Origin: Nitrincola sp048264025
Lineage (GTDB): Bacteria > Pseudomonadota > Gammaproteobacteria > Pseudomonadales > Balneatricaceae
Reading direction: 5' to 3'
Length of the DNA: 64,000 nt
NCBI RefSeq assembly: GCF_048264025.1
Contig: NZ_JBLXDN010000011.1
Coordinates: forward strand, 58,042-122,041
The notes beneath the pieces are model-generated. The model was not told where the DNA came from. It saw nothing but the letters and a program-made list of their open reading frames with translations, and made no database searches. Positions 17,201 through 25,142 of this stretch are shown here, piece after piece (position 1 is the stretch's first letter; each line of letters starts with the position of its first letter). Position numbers and translations under genes: made by a program.

Positions 17201-18960
17201 GTATTCTTGAAGAGGTTAGACACGTCTATCTGCGCGGTAGCGGCTGACTGGATTTCACCAGCATTGTTCAGGTTCTGGGCATTGAGGCTGAGCGCCTGGG
17301 TGTAAAGCTGTGCACCCTGCGCTAAGGTATGCTCAATACTGCTAAGATTAGCGATGCTTGCCATCACCGTGCCGCCACTGATGGTCAAGCTGTCAACCTG
17401 CACATGCAGTTGCGGGGCGTACAAGGTGCCGTGGGTGTTCTCGAAACCCTGCCCACTAGCTTGCAGAGTTTGGGTACGGATGTAACCTGCATTGTTCAGT
17501 GTTTGCGTGGTATTCAGGTTCAAGTCGCCAGCTGCGGCTAAGGTGGCCACGGCACTGTTGCTAAGCGTACCGCTCACGCTAATGAGACCGCTGGCCAAAG
17601 GAACAGGGGCCGGGGTTGGAGCCGGTGTCGAACCCGGCGAAGGTTCAGGTTCAGGTTCAGGTGCCGGAGCAGGTTCTGGCGCTGGATTTGGATCTGGACT
17701 TGGAGCGGGTTCAGGACTAGTGAATTCCACCGCACCAATAGCACCACCAGCTTCGTTAATGAGTGCGGCAGTTTGTACCTCTAAGGATTGGGTTCCACTT
17801 TGCCAGATATCACCCTCATTGTTCAGGTTGGTCACGGTAACATCTAGACGCTGGGCATCAATCTGTCCCGTGTTGCTAAGATCACTGGCTTGAAGATTGG
17901 CCTCTAAGCCGGCCCGCAAGGTGCCGCTATTGCTCAGGCTTGCGGCCTGTTCAGGCGCACCCGCACTAAGTGTGAGATTACCTGCAGCCACCAGGCTACC
18001 ACTGTGGTGCTGGGCTTCTGCTGTGTGGATGTTCACACTACCCTGCTGGGCAGTCATGCTGCCAGCCGAGCTAAGCCAACCATTAGCGTCAACATGAATA
18101 TCACCCACACTCGCCGCCAGTGTGCCGTGGTGGCGCACTCCTACCCCTGCTTCAGTGCCAACCAAGCGAATATGCCCTGCATACATGCCTCCCAGCTCAC
18201 TTACGTCCAATGCAAAGACAGGGACTGCGCTGCTGTCACTTTTTTCACTGGGATCAACCTGGATGTTGCCGGTGCCTCGGTGAAGGGTGTTGTCGCCGGT
18301 AACCAAATCCAACTGTTGCGCATGGATGCTGGCATTCACTTCAATGGCTCGTGCCAGTATGCCGGTGTAATCGGTCAGGGAGGCGTTCAGCCCAGCCCCA
18401 TCAATACGAATAGTGCCGCGCTGTACCCTGAAGCCATCCAAGTTACCGCTATTCATGATGGCAGTACCGGTGGTCAGGGTGGCACGGTTGGCATTGATGA
18501 ACCCAGCTCCGTCGACCTGAATACCGGCAGGGTTGGCGATGATGATTTCAGCCCGCTGACCACCTACTTCAATAAACCCTTTCAGTTGGCTAGGATTGTT
18601 ACTGTTGACTTCGTTGAGGATGACACGCGCTTCACCTGTGGCCAGCCAGGGGTTGCCCTGTACCCAACCACCCAGTTGGGTTTGTGCATTGGTGCGGCTG
18701 TTGTTAAGCACAACGCCCTCAGCGTTGATGTCGAATTGCTTGTAGGTGTTACGGCTTACCCCGGCGGCACTAGGGGTTTGAATATTGACCAACGGCACAC
18801 CATTGGCAGTTTCCAGTATATTGGGGCGCTGGTTGCCAGGAGCTGCAGGATCGGCAATGATTTGAGCTTGAGCCAAGGAACCCGCCAACGCACCCAAACC
18901 CAGTGCAGTGATGCACCCGCGTGTAACGTTAAGCACAAGTCGGTAACGGATTTGGTTCAT
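11278..18960 (-). CDS. cdiA: CdiA-type two-partner secretion exoprotein with serine-hydrolase C-terminal domain
   Basis: The 2560-residue protein has a long signal peptide ending near AQAQ (residue 33) and a TPS secretion domain with NPAGI at 143-147. Long filamentous haemagglutinin repeats follow. There is a proline/glutamate-rich stretch at about 413-457 and a Tyr/Trp/Asp-rich central segment with cysteines at about 960-1095. The second repeat field runs to about residue 2150. The tip lacks a VENN pretoxin. Instead it has DLFGHSRGSMTV, with Ser near 2428, HADDFVG near 2488-2494 and VHSCYGG near 2528, which would make a Ser-Asp-His hydrolase (lipase-like) site. It is exported by the adjacent CdiB and predicted to intoxicate neighbouring cells. 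Ribosome binding site AAGGA precedes the ATG. Adhesin function without toxin activity is the alternative. Confidence 0.9.
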   Translation of the reverse strand: MNQIRYRLVLNVTRGCITALGLGALAGSLAQAQIIADPAAPGNQRPNILETANGVPLVNIQTPSAAGVSRNTYKQFDINAEGVVLNNSRTNAQTQLGGWVQGNPWLATGEARVILNEVNSNNPSQLKGFIEVGGQRAEIIIANPAGIQVDGAGFINANRATLTTGTAIMNSGNLDGFRVQRGTIRIDGAGLNASLTDYTGILARAIEVNASIHAQQLDLVTGDNTLHRGTGNIQVDPSEKSDSSAVPVFALDVSELGGMYAGHIRLVGTEAGVGVRHHGTLAASVGDIHVDANGWLSSAGSMTAQQGSVNIHTAEAQHHSGSLVAAGNLTLSAGAPEQAASLSNSGTLRAGLEANLQASDLSNTGQIDAQRLDVTVTNLNNEGDIWQSGTQSLEVQTAALINEAGGAIGAVEFTSPEPAPSPDPNPAPEPAPAPEPEPEPSPGSTPAPTPAPVPLASGLISVSGTLSNSAVATLAAAGDLNLNTTQTLNNAGYIRTQTLQASGQGFENTHGTLYAPQLHVQVDSLTISGGTVMASIANLSSIEHTLAQGAQLYTQALSLNAQNLNNAGEIQSAATAQIDVSNLFKNTGRVAVVDDIALHVGTLNNTDGQVLAGKDLSITAQWAINNSHGTLNAQGALTLQDSVILPSQRNLVIINTSGHLVANSSTQAANSAVNITAKTLSLDGTLQSGGDMALDLVGDLNTVDGQHARAGRDLTVQLHEGLFNNAGQWQAGQDLSLHASHINNQAGGELLSLGRTTLDTTQNSTGTVTNRALVDGADTRINSYSVNNLGTGRIYGDRIAIAAHTLSNSEEVLAGETTAATIAARERLDIGAQHIINREGSLLFSAGELAIGGALDANHRAIVDGSVNAITLNNNSATIESLGNMALAADTLRNTNEHFEITLDVIDGPRNITLIQPRGSSARIPTNNLRIYRWSRAWGYRYLTDPDPEPIAAPVLGQTPIPGVGDVSCTDIDDDNTCTRVPGADYPHTDPAWAYFGLTPPTPEPVAPTLPAPTAPPAPDVSGADSCEAGAGFDPTACDAHQQALAAYDLAWEAYQTEQAAYTDAWAEYDANNEAWEDANEALYDTLDDKIIAYNQQFAGRDITHWTQYNITRTEHESQVSSSLPGQINAGGHLSLRGQDLLNDKSTILVGQTLQGDVDNLENRQALGQNVVNVTGTTQSSWTYRKRGGKLKTGSKHTYREFSGHSPYNPADVVTTITLNVSEVQQNTTSAGSGTTLADKAATGGLSSTGTGNSHATASILAAQVGSAAGAPALVLPNSSLFKVVPGSNARYLVETDPHFANYRQWLSSDYLLQALSLDPEHTQKHLGDGFYEQKLIREQVAALTGYRFLGDYSSDEQQYQALMTAGATFAQSHQLRLGIALSAAQMAQLTSDIVWLVTQTVQLPDGSTTTALVPKVYLSPRQGDLAASGQLFSNNVNTGSLISAREIELALSGDLNNSGMIAGRKLVDISAQNIANSGLIQGDITLLSAEQDITLEGGSLVAQRGMLIDAGRDLRVETTTHSASNQAGGNTFSHSGIDRIAGLYVSGPDGVLQASAGGDVTLLAAQIHNAGTGSTQIQADGDINLGTVQTGESHNITWNQHNYHHQSHSQEEGSRISGGGDVSILAGQHVSLRAAQVDAQDRLLVNASLGDISIEAGQRRESLAESQRSVSRSTFSKKTTITRSSSQSTQSQASELGGQMVDIRSGQDLRISGSNVLSDTDLSLNANNNLTIEAAHNSDSHSQFTQTKKSGLFSSSGGIGITLGSQLQSHDAQQTITTAAASTVGSVGGNVSLTAGNAYTQTGSDLLAPAGDIDIRAQTITLQEARETGQQRSEHRFKQSGLTLAITSPVIEAVETIQTQAKAASNTDSSRMQALAAANIAMNANQAVNAVQAGQNTTDGNLANQAGGIGISLSLGSSSSKNLEQSHANNARGSSLSAAGNVNLQASGAGEGSDITVQGSRIHAGQTASLQADGQINLLAAQNITEQQSHNSSNSASVGIGFSLGGQNNGFTLNLGASQGRGNADGLDIQHSNTHLSADTLFLSAGSDITLRGAVAEAERIQLSAGGDLIIESLQDSSYFDSKQKDSSIGVSFCIPPFCYGTSSGSLSASNSQAHGSFASVIEQSGIRAGDRGYQINVDGITHLIGGAITSNQDAVDANLNTLETAVLVAEDLTNSADASASSSGVNIGSSMFTQGRYGMVKGIVGNSLNSASAGGTSNGQTRSVISEGVIQITDEAQQLALTGQSSQTVLEGVHRDASTAHLAAVMQDVKSLRDQVNAERFIKEESFKIASALTDEAYRTIFIAAAEVYRIVLGEDGEVTRQRLTPEEKRNLQPGSNGNIAVFSNGIFNDENAASEYAVQMSQIAPGDAVYLVHFPQANNAISELLVAGYQKFMESELFGLSNATKELQSLAENYGNTGLDLFGHSRGSMTVGNVLEVLSQREGSEGMLSNTNVSFFGPAYNADKAASLLYFLSAGESSSVTLQNHADDFVGVLLGGNAATYDTRETGRTRLGEWLNMFNESPTVHSCYGGEIERCQYGGYGVATPLLIFPNSKDQGE

Positions 18961-18971
18961 GGCTTAATCCT

Positions 18972-20720
18972 TTAAAATTGTGTATTCAAACTAAATCCAA
19001 AGACCGAGCTGGCCGTTCTGAACCCATCGGGCTTGGTGATCGGCTGGCCTACAAATAGGTCCAAGTTGCTTTGCACGCGGCCAGTTTTCCAGTAGGAGCG
19101 TAATCCCACCACAGCTCCGGTCAATTGACGCCCTACCAGATGTTCTACTGAAGGCCCGCTCACACGCCCCAGGTCCAGGCCCAAATAAACGCTATAGGGG
19201 CTGAATCCCAGTTGGGTGGAAACCTCGTTGCGCAGGAATATACCGCTTTCGGCACTGAGCACGCTGTCACCATCAAACCCTCGCACGGTGTAGCGCCCAC
19301 CAATTGAAAACCGGTCTTGAGGTGTGAGCCGAGTTTGGTGCCTTTGCGCTCGCAAACGGCCATGGTAGTTCCAGGGCTGACTGCCCAGATGAAATGGAGT
19401 GCTAAAACTGGCATCAAGTAACCACAGACGCATGCGTGCAGTGCCTTCACCAAAGGCCTCTTCCGGGGCTGACAAGGATCCCCAGGCATTGATTCCTTGT
19501 CGATGCGTGAGCGTCGCCTCCCATCGCCCTTGTCCCAAGCTGCGGCGATGGCCCAGGCTTATATCAATCCCAGAGACTGCTCGCCGTTGAACTTCAATTT
19601 CAGTGTCATCAATGTAGTTATGTGAACGGCGGTGAAACGCGCGAACAGCGGCGGTGGTTTTACCCGCTTGGTCGCGCTGAACTATGCGCGATAGCTGCAC
19701 ATCATGCAGCTCATTTCGTCCCGAATACACATACTCCTGAAAGGCTCCAGCCACCGTTTGGTTGTATTTGCTGCTAGAGCTATTCAGCGACAACAAGTTG
19801 TATCCCCATGGCACTGAATAATGCAGGCTATGCCCCGTATTGCCTCTTTCTCCGGCATCTTTGCCACCAAGTTCAGACTGCCAGGTGATGTAGAACAAAT
19901 CACTCAGCGTCCACCAGTTGTCATAGCTGAGTGTGAGCGAACCTTGGTACTTACCGGTTGTAGAACTTCCCGAGTCATCTACCGAGGCATGCACTCTGAA
20001 AGGGAACATTTGGGTATGGCGAATCAGCAGATCACTTTCGCCTGGCTGCGCACCTGGTTCAATGGAAATGTCCGCAGCCACTGTTGGCACACGCTTAAAG
20101 TTTTCTAAACCTTGCTCCAGATCACGCAGGTTCAGGAGATCACCTTCTCGCAAGGGCAAGGTATTGAAGCGGGTAGCACGCTTACCATGCCCGTCAGCAA
20201 AGCGAATTTCACGCACGACACCTTCTAGAATTTCAAACTGCAAAACTCCTTGAGATAGATCTTGAGGCGGAGCAATGATACGCGTGGTCGTCCAACCCTG
20301 CTGCACCACCGCTTGCTGCAAACGGGCCATGATGGCGCCTATACCCTGCGCGCCCAAACAGCGACCCAATACGGGATGAGTATCTTCAGACAGTTGAATA
20401 TGCTGAGCGAGCCAATCCCAGTTTTGTTGGCCTGCGTCAGTGACTGTAAAGCTGATGTTGTGAATTTCAAAACAGGGCGACTCAGCTTCTGGAAGTACAA
20501 CAGAGACCTGGGTGTCGCTCAGCAATGGCAGCCGTACATCCGGTTGCGGCTGAAGTTGCCTGCGCTGAAGGTCTTGGCGATCTTGCTCTTGCCGAAACTG
20601 GCGTAGCGATTCGCTTTCAGGATCGAAAGAAGTTTGTGCTGTCGCAGAAACTGCAAAACAAATCCCAAAACAAACAATGTTGGTAGCGAAAATACGGCGA
20701 AAAAAATGAATGTAAGCCAT
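18972..20720 (-). CDS. cdiB: CdiB / ShlB-FhaC-type outer membrane transporter of the CdiA exoprotein
   Basis: The 582-residue protein has a signal peptide (residues 1-28, ending VSATA), a helical linker rich in Gln and Arg, a POTRA region (about 80-225) with EILEGVVREIRF, and a 16-strand type beta-barrel. VRGFDGDS at 479-486 is the VRGY-type motif of the plug loop of TpsB proteins. It ends in Phe, as barrel proteins recognised by BAM do. It secretes CdiA through the outer membrane. cdiA starts 11 bases downstream, giving the order B-A-immunity found in E. coli-type CDI loci. It has a ribosome binding site TAGGGA before ATG at 20720. Confidence 0.92.
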   Translation of the reverse strand: MAYIHFFRRIFATNIVCFGICFAVSATAQTSFDPESESLRQFRQEQDRQDLQRRQLQPQPDVRLPLLSDTQVSVVLPEAESPCFEIHNISFTVTDAGQQNWDWLAQHIQLSEDTHPVLGRCLGAQGIGAIMARLQQAVVQQGWTTTRIIAPPQDLSQGVLQFEILEGVVREIRFADGHGKRATRFNTLPLREGDLLNLRDLEQGLENFKRVPTVAADISIEPGAQPGESDLLIRHTQMFPFRVHASVDDSGSSTTGKYQGSLTLSYDNWWTLSDLFYITWQSELGGKDAGERGNTGHSLHYSVPWGYNLLSLNSSSSKYNQTVAGAFQEYVYSGRNELHDVQLSRIVQRDQAGKTTAAVRAFHRRSHNYIDDTEIEVQRRAVSGIDISLGHRRSLGQGRWEATLTHRQGINAWGSLSAPEEAFGEGTARMRLWLLDASFSTPFHLGSQPWNYHGRLRAQRHQTRLTPQDRFSIGGRYTVRGFDGDSVLSAESGIFLRNEVSTQLGFSPYSVYLGLDLGRVSGPSVEHLVGRQLTGAVVGLRSYWKTGRVQSNLDLFVGQPITKPDGFRTASSVFGFSLNTQF

Positions 20721-20731
20721 CGTCCCTAATG

Positions 20732-20748
20732 CTTCATATCTAATGAAG
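20732..20748. promoter_or_regulatory. Inverted repeat in the cdiB leader
   Basis: CTTCAT and ATGAAG flank ATCTA, 12 to 28 bases before the cdiB start codon. It could be an operator or an mRNA hairpin near the ribosome binding site. The whole 20721-20913 stretch is AT-rich, fits a promoter region, and holds no gene. Confidence 0.35.
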
Positions 20749-20913
20749 TTTAAATATTACGGAGTTGCAACCCTGAAGAACACTTAAATCATTAAAAACC
20801 AACCAAATAATTGACCTGTATCAATAGATATTTATTATGCAGATTCAACTAGATATGACTGAAGCCTAGACCTCCTTGCGGGGCCATACGATCACGACTG
20901 ATAACCACATGCC

Positions 20914-20940
20914 AAAAAAAAGGCGCCTAATATAGGCGCC
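20914..20940 (-). terminator. Intrinsic terminator of the TRAP permease operon
   Basis: GGCGCCTA and TAGGCGCC form an 8-bp stem with a 3-base loop (20922-20940). On the minus strand it is followed by a run of seven T. It lies 25 bases after the TRAP permease stop and separates that operon from cdiBA. Confidence 0.85.
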
Positions 20941-20965
20941 CTTGTTTAAAATCTACCAGATACTA

Positions 20966-23131
20966 TCAGGCAGCAGCCTTGTTGCGGACGGCTAACTGCC
21001 ATACCAACACCAATGCACTCAGACCCAGTCCGACCACATCTGTCATCAAACCACCCGCTATCATGGCCAGTGCTGCCACCAGCAATATGCAACGCTGTAC
21101 CAGATTAACACGCCCATTCAGGAACCAACCCTGAATAGATGCGGCTAACAGGTAGATGCCGATACTGGCGGTGATAAAGACTCCGAGTATTTCACCCCAA
21201 GTTCCATCCATCAACAGCGCAGGGCTGTAGAAGAACATGAATGGCACAATAAAGGCGGCCAAACCAAACTTGAAGGATGTCATCGCCGTTTTCAACGGAT
21301 CAGTACCGGAAATGGCTGCAGCAGCATAACCTGCCAGTGCCACTGGCGGCGTAATTGCTGACAGAACGGCGTAGTAGAACACGAAGAAGTGCGCTACCAA
21401 GGGTGGTATACCGATCTGCTGCAGACCGGGTGCCACTACAGAAGCTGCCACCGCATAGGCCGCCGTTGTTGGCATACCCATACCCAGCAGAATGCTGATA
21501 CACATGGCAAAGAATAGTGCTAACAGATGGCTGGCATCAGCGATGTTCAGCAACATGGATGCAAAACGAGCACCCACACCGGTTAAACTGATTACACCAA
21601 CGATAATACCGGCGCAGGCACACACCGCGATCAACGGGATAGCCATTCGAGCACCCAATGACAGGGCCTCTAGTAAGGCTTTAGGCCCCATGCGATAGGG
21701 CGTAAACCAGGACACCACCGCTGCACTCGCCATTGCCAAAGTACCGGCACGAATAACGGAGTAGCCCATAAACAGGGTCGATACCAGAATAATGATCGGC
21801 AGAAACAGGTAGACCTGTTTGATCATTTCCTTGAATACCGGCAACTGTTCTTTAGTCAGCCCAGACATGCCTTCACGACGTGCTTCCAGATCAACCATGA
21901 AATAGATAGACAGGAAGTAGAGTGCGGCCGGAATCAAGGCGGCTATGGCGATTTCGGTATAAGGGATACCGGTCACTTCGGCCATGATGAAGGCACCAGC
22001 CCCCATGATCGGCGGTACGATTTGTCCACCGGTAGAAGCAGCCGCTTCAATACCTGCAGCACTACGTGGGTGGTAACCCACTTTTTTCATCAATGGGATA
22101 GTTAAACTACCTGTAGCTACCACGTTACCTGCTGAAGTGCCGTTGATCATCCCCATCAAACCGGATGCAAACACTGCCACTTTGGCAGGACCACCACGGG
22201 CACGACCGGCGGCCGCAAAGGCAAAGTTTACGAAGTAGTCACCTACACGCGAGGCCTGCAGGAAAGCGGCAAAGGTGATAAACAGAATGATATAGGTAGA
22301 GGAAACTGCTGTCGTTGGTCCCAGAATACCATTATCGGTGTAAATATAGGTAAAGAAACGCTGTACTGAATAGCCGCGATGTTCAAGGATTCCTGGCAAG
22401 AAAGGCCCAGCAAAGGCATATGCCAAAAACACAGCCGTAATGATGATGAGCGCCAGACCCGCCACACGACGCGTCAGCTCCATAATCAGGAAGACACCGG
22501 CTAGAGCTACCAAGAATTCGGTTTGCCCCACCATCGGCGTACCGGCTGCCATGCGCCAGCGGTTTATCACAAACAGTAAATAGGCCGCGACCACAATGGA
22601 GGCCAGCATCAACGCCCAATCGGCCCAGTGAATGCGCTCATTATCGGCAGATTTCCATACCCAGCCAGAAACCACAGCCGCGGTCGTTCCTATGGCCAAT
22701 AACCAGGCGATTTGGGGCAATAGCCAACTGGGCGGCGCCGCCTGACCCAAAAATTCACGGCTTAACCAGGCATAGGCTATTCCAGCAGCAGACAGCAGTA
22801 CCGCCAGCGAAACAGGCACCATGACGGTACGCTGCAAAAGTGATAAAGGAACCGGTTTTTTATGTCGATCAAGCGTGTAGGCTGCAATTAGTGCAAAGCC
22901 TACCACCAAGCCACCTGCTACGTGAATAATACGGAATGCCCAGGTCTCGATCGGAGAAATATTAAGTGCGTAAAGGTGCAGCAGTGTATAAAAGACACAG
23001 GTAAAAAAGATTAGCTTACCCACTACACCACTTAAATCCCGCTCATTATGACCCAGAGGGACATCGGCTACGCCTTCAGCGCCGATTTTTTCAGCTGCAG
23101 CATCTGCAGATGCCGGAGTTTTATCTGTCAT
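20966..23131 (-). CDS. Fused TRAP transporter permease (4TM plus 12TM, TAXI type)
   Basis: The 721-residue membrane protein combines the small (DctQ-like) and large (DctM-like) TRAP subunits. The N-terminal about 230 residues have several membrane segments. The rest matches DctM, with NGTSAGNVVATGSLTIPLMK and the ASTGGQIVPPIMGAGAFIMAE stretch of the transport core. It imports an organic acid using an ion gradient, fed by the binding protein encoded just upstream. The start is set at ATG 23131 (MTDKTPAS). The longer frame opening with TTG at 23179 would start inside a terminator-like hairpin, so it is rejected. The same fused layout recurs at 54732-56609. Confidence 0.9.
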   Translation of the reverse strand: MTDKTPASADAAAEKIGAEGVADVPLGHNERDLSGVVGKLIFFTCVFYTLLHLYALNISPIETWAFRIIHVAGGLVVGFALIAAYTLDRHKKPVPLSLLQRTVMVPVSLAVLLSAAGIAYAWLSREFLGQAAPPSWLLPQIAWLLAIGTTAAVVSGWVWKSADNERIHWADWALMLASIVVAAYLLFVINRWRMAAGTPMVGQTEFLVALAGVFLIMELTRRVAGLALIIITAVFLAYAFAGPFLPGILEHRGYSVQRFFTYIYTDNGILGPTTAVSSTYIILFITFAAFLQASRVGDYFVNFAFAAAGRARGGPAKVAVFASGLMGMINGTSAGNVVATGSLTIPLMKKVGYHPRSAAGIEAAASTGGQIVPPIMGAGAFIMAEVTGIPYTEIAIAALIPAALYFLSIYFMVDLEARREGMSGLTKEQLPVFKEMIKQVYLFLPIIILVSTLFMGYSVIRAGTLAMASAAVVSWFTPYRMGPKALLEALSLGARMAIPLIAVCACAGIIVGVISLTGVGARFASMLLNIADASHLLALFFAMCISILLGMGMPTTAAYAVAASVVAPGLQQIGIPPLVAHFFVFYYAVLSAITPPVALAGYAAAAISGTDPLKTAMTSFKFGLAAFIVPFMFFYSPALLMDGTWGEILGVFITASIGIYLLAASIQGWFLNGRVNLVQRCILLVAALAMIAGGLMTDVVGLGLSALVLVWQLAVRNKAAA

Positions 23132-23157
23132 GTTATGAAGACCTACATTAAGGCATA

Positions 23158-23188
23158 GAAAACAGGGCTCGGCTGACAACCGGCCCTG
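23158..23188 (-). terminator. Attenuator-like hairpin between TAXI binding protein and TRAP permease genes
   Basis: CAGGGC pairs with GCCCTG, extended by an inner CGG/CCG, followed on the minus strand by TTTT. It lies between the binding-protein gene and the permease gene of one operon. Partial termination here would give more binding protein than permease. Confidence 0.7.
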
Positions 23189-23213
23189 AGCAAACCATTC
23201 CGGAAACTGACTA

Positions 23214-24197
23214 TCAGTCTTTCATATCTGCCGGAATGTCGTAGCCATTCTCTTCAAACCAACGAACCGCACCAGCATGCCATGGCACGATGGTGTTGTA
23301 CTTGTAGTTTTCAGGAATTGTTTCACTCGCGGCGCCGTGAATCTGCATCATCCGCTCATTATTTTCCATCACAGTTTTGGTTACACCATAAACCAGAGAT
23401 TCAGGCATATCTTTGTGGGTGATGGCAAAGTTCCACAGTGACAAAGCAGACTTGTCTTCATCCATTGACGAATAGACTGACGCCGGAATAACACCTGCGC
23501 TCAGTTCAGGGTAATCAGCAGCAATCAGTTCGATATTTTCTGGAGAGTAGGAGAAGATGTTCACATCCACCTGAGCTTCCAACTGGTTGAATGCTGAAAT
23601 AGGCATACCGGCCGCAAAAGCAAAAGCATCGATCAAGCCATCCTGCAACTGACCCGCCTGATCAGAGGCACCGCCATTACGGGTTGTAACATTCAGACCC
23701 AGTCGTTCAAACAGCTGCGGATGATACAAATCAGCCGTACCACCGGCAGGGCCTACACCCACTGTTTTACCATCCAGATCTGCAACGGATTCAATACCAG
23801 AGCTCTTCAGTGAAATGATCTGTAAGGTGGTCTGATACATTGGGAACACGGCACGAACATCTTCGTGTGACATACCCGGCGCCAATGCACTGTTACCAGC
23901 AAGCGCTTCAACCAGTGGCCCTGTAGTCACCATACCAAAAGCATGCTCACCCATTTGTACCAATGTCGCGTTCTGAACTGGACCACCGGTAACTTCTGCA
24001 CCGGCAGAAATGCCTAAAGCTTCACCGACCATGTTGGCCCAACCAGCACCATAGATATAGTAAGTGCCGCCCTGACTGGCGGTACCGACAGTTATGCTGT
24101 TCGGCCAGTCACTACGATCTTCTGCAAAAGCCACACCTGTCGCCATAACAGCGCCAAGGCAACCGGCAATGAGGGATTTTTTGGATAAAATAGTCAT
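23214..24197 (-). CDS. TAXI-family TRAP substrate-binding protein
   Basis: The start is ATG 24197 (MTILSKKS), preceded by AGGAG at good spacing. An upstream in-frame start at 24245 lacks this. The protein has about 327 residues with a signal peptide (cleaved near VAFAED). The mature part opens with SITVGTASQGGTYYIYG, typical of the TAXI family, and contains VADLDGKTVGVGPAGG and a final WHAGAVRWFEENGY. It captures a small carboxylate, such as a glutamate- or 2-oxoglutarate-like compound, in the periplasm and hands it to the fused permease. The ligand cannot be read from sequence. Confidence 0.9.
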   Translation of the reverse strand: MTILSKKSLIAGCLGAVMATGVAFAEDRSDWPNSITVGTASQGGTYYIYGAGWANMVGEALGISAGAEVTGGPVQNATLVQMGEHAFGMVTTGPLVEALAGNSALAPGMSHEDVRAVFPMYQTTLQIISLKSSGIESVADLDGKTVGVGPAGGTADLYHPQLFERLGLNVTTRNGGASDQAGQLQDGLIDAFAFAAGMPISAFNQLEAQVDVNIFSYSPENIELIAADYPELSAGVIPASVYSSMDEDKSALSLWNFAITHKDMPESLVYGVTKTVMENNERMMQIHGAASETIPENYKYNTIVPWHAGAVRWFEENGYDIPADMKD

Positions 24198-24321
24198 TAT
24201 TGTATTTCTCCTGATTGTATTGCTTGTTGTCATTTTAGTTTGCACTTATCTTGAGCAACCCTGTCAGTTGCCCATATTTCTGGTCTACCTGATGAACGCA
24301 CCCTGCGAAAGGATTCGCGGA

Positions 24322-24774
24322 TCAGGTTCTGACTGTTAATACCGGGATGGTGGAATTGCGCACTACCCGCTCTGCTGTAGAACCTACCAGCACTTTTTCT
24401 ATACCCGTTCTGCCATGCGTACCCATAATAATGAGATCAGCCTTGATGCTGATCGCTTCATCGATGATATCTTCATAGCCAGTACCAGTGATCACATTAT
24501 GGGTTAACTCAAAACCCTGAGCTTGCGCATCTGCAAAATGCTGGTCACAGAAAGATTGCATATCCTCATGGGCATGCCTGGTAACTTCTCGGATAAAAGT
24601 ATCGATCACATCCGCGGGGACACGCTTACGACGCTTATCTGAAAGCTCGGTAATGATATGCAGTAGATGCAATCTAGCGCCCGTAAGCAGGGCAAGCGTA
24701 CGTGCATGATCTACCGCTTTTTCAGCACCTTCAGAAAAATCTGTCGCAAACAGAAGCGTTTTATAATTCGCCAT
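24322..24774 (-). CDS. UspA-family universal stress protein, TRAP-associated
   Basis: The 150-residue protein has the Usp fold with the ATP-binding signature: GTHGRTGIEKVLVGSTAERV near residues 117-136, and an N-terminal ATDFSEGA. It precedes the TAXI binding-protein gene on the same strand, with 124 bases between. Usp proteins next to TRAP operons (TeaD beside the ectoine transporter TeaABC of Halomonas) tune transporter activity through ATP binding. A similar role is plausible here. Confidence 0.88.
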   Translation of the reverse strand: MANYKTLLFATDFSEGAEKAVDHARTLALLTGARLHLLHIITELSDKRRKRVPADVIDTFIREVTRHAHEDMQSFCDQHFADAQAQGFELTHNVITGTGYEDIIDEAISIKADLIIMGTHGRTGIEKVLVGSTAERVVRNSTIPVLTVRT

Positions 24775-25142
24775 TCATTCCACCCGTTCCATTTCAATTA
24801 AACCCACGACACTGACATTCAAACTTTAACTCTAGTCACATTTACGCCAGTTGCCAGTCGGCTTTCAGCATAACTAAAAAGCATAATTCATGCCACATTC
24901 ATTACAACATTGATAAACATAGTTATTTTAATGAAACCAGTCTAATATCTGAAATCTTTGTGTGGACATTCACCCATGATAAAAAATCGAAGGGTGAAAA
25001 TCCGCCACTTTCAGATTGAAGCGCTAAACCTCTGTTTAATTAAACAAAGGTTACAGCAGTGCATCTTTCGGGTATTCTTGGTAGACGTAACTAAAATACG
25101 TTAGAATTACAATGATAAACGTTTAATACGGGCCGTATTTAC
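24775..25142. promoter_or_regulatory. Divergent promoter region between usp and the chemoreceptor
   Basis: This AT-rich stretch of 368 bases has no gene. It must carry the leftward promoter for the usp-TAXI-TRAP genes and the rightward one for the chemoreceptor. Besides the palindrome at 25029-25050 there is a second short inverted repeat, ACGTA/TACGT, at about 25086-25102. I found no convincing sigma-54 site (GG-N10-GC) by eye. Confidence 0.5.
25029..25050. promoter_or_regulatory. Near-perfect 22-bp palindrome, candidate operator
   Basis: TGTTTAA meets TTAAACA to make a perfect 14-bp palindrome, extended by CCT and AGG after one mismatch. It sits about 95 bases upstream of the chemoreceptor start, in the divergent region. 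Dimeric regulators bind such symmetrical sites. The regulator is unknown. Confidence 0.4.

Noticed and set aside
18004..18975. Plus-strand open frame of 323 codons opposite the CdiA secretion domain
   Set aside because: It is fully antisense to the signal peptide and TPS domain of cdiA, which are unmistakable.
24198..24321. Possible sigma-54 promoter before the TAXI binding-protein gene
   Set aside because: No GG-N10-GC pair with the right flanks was found there on the minus strand.
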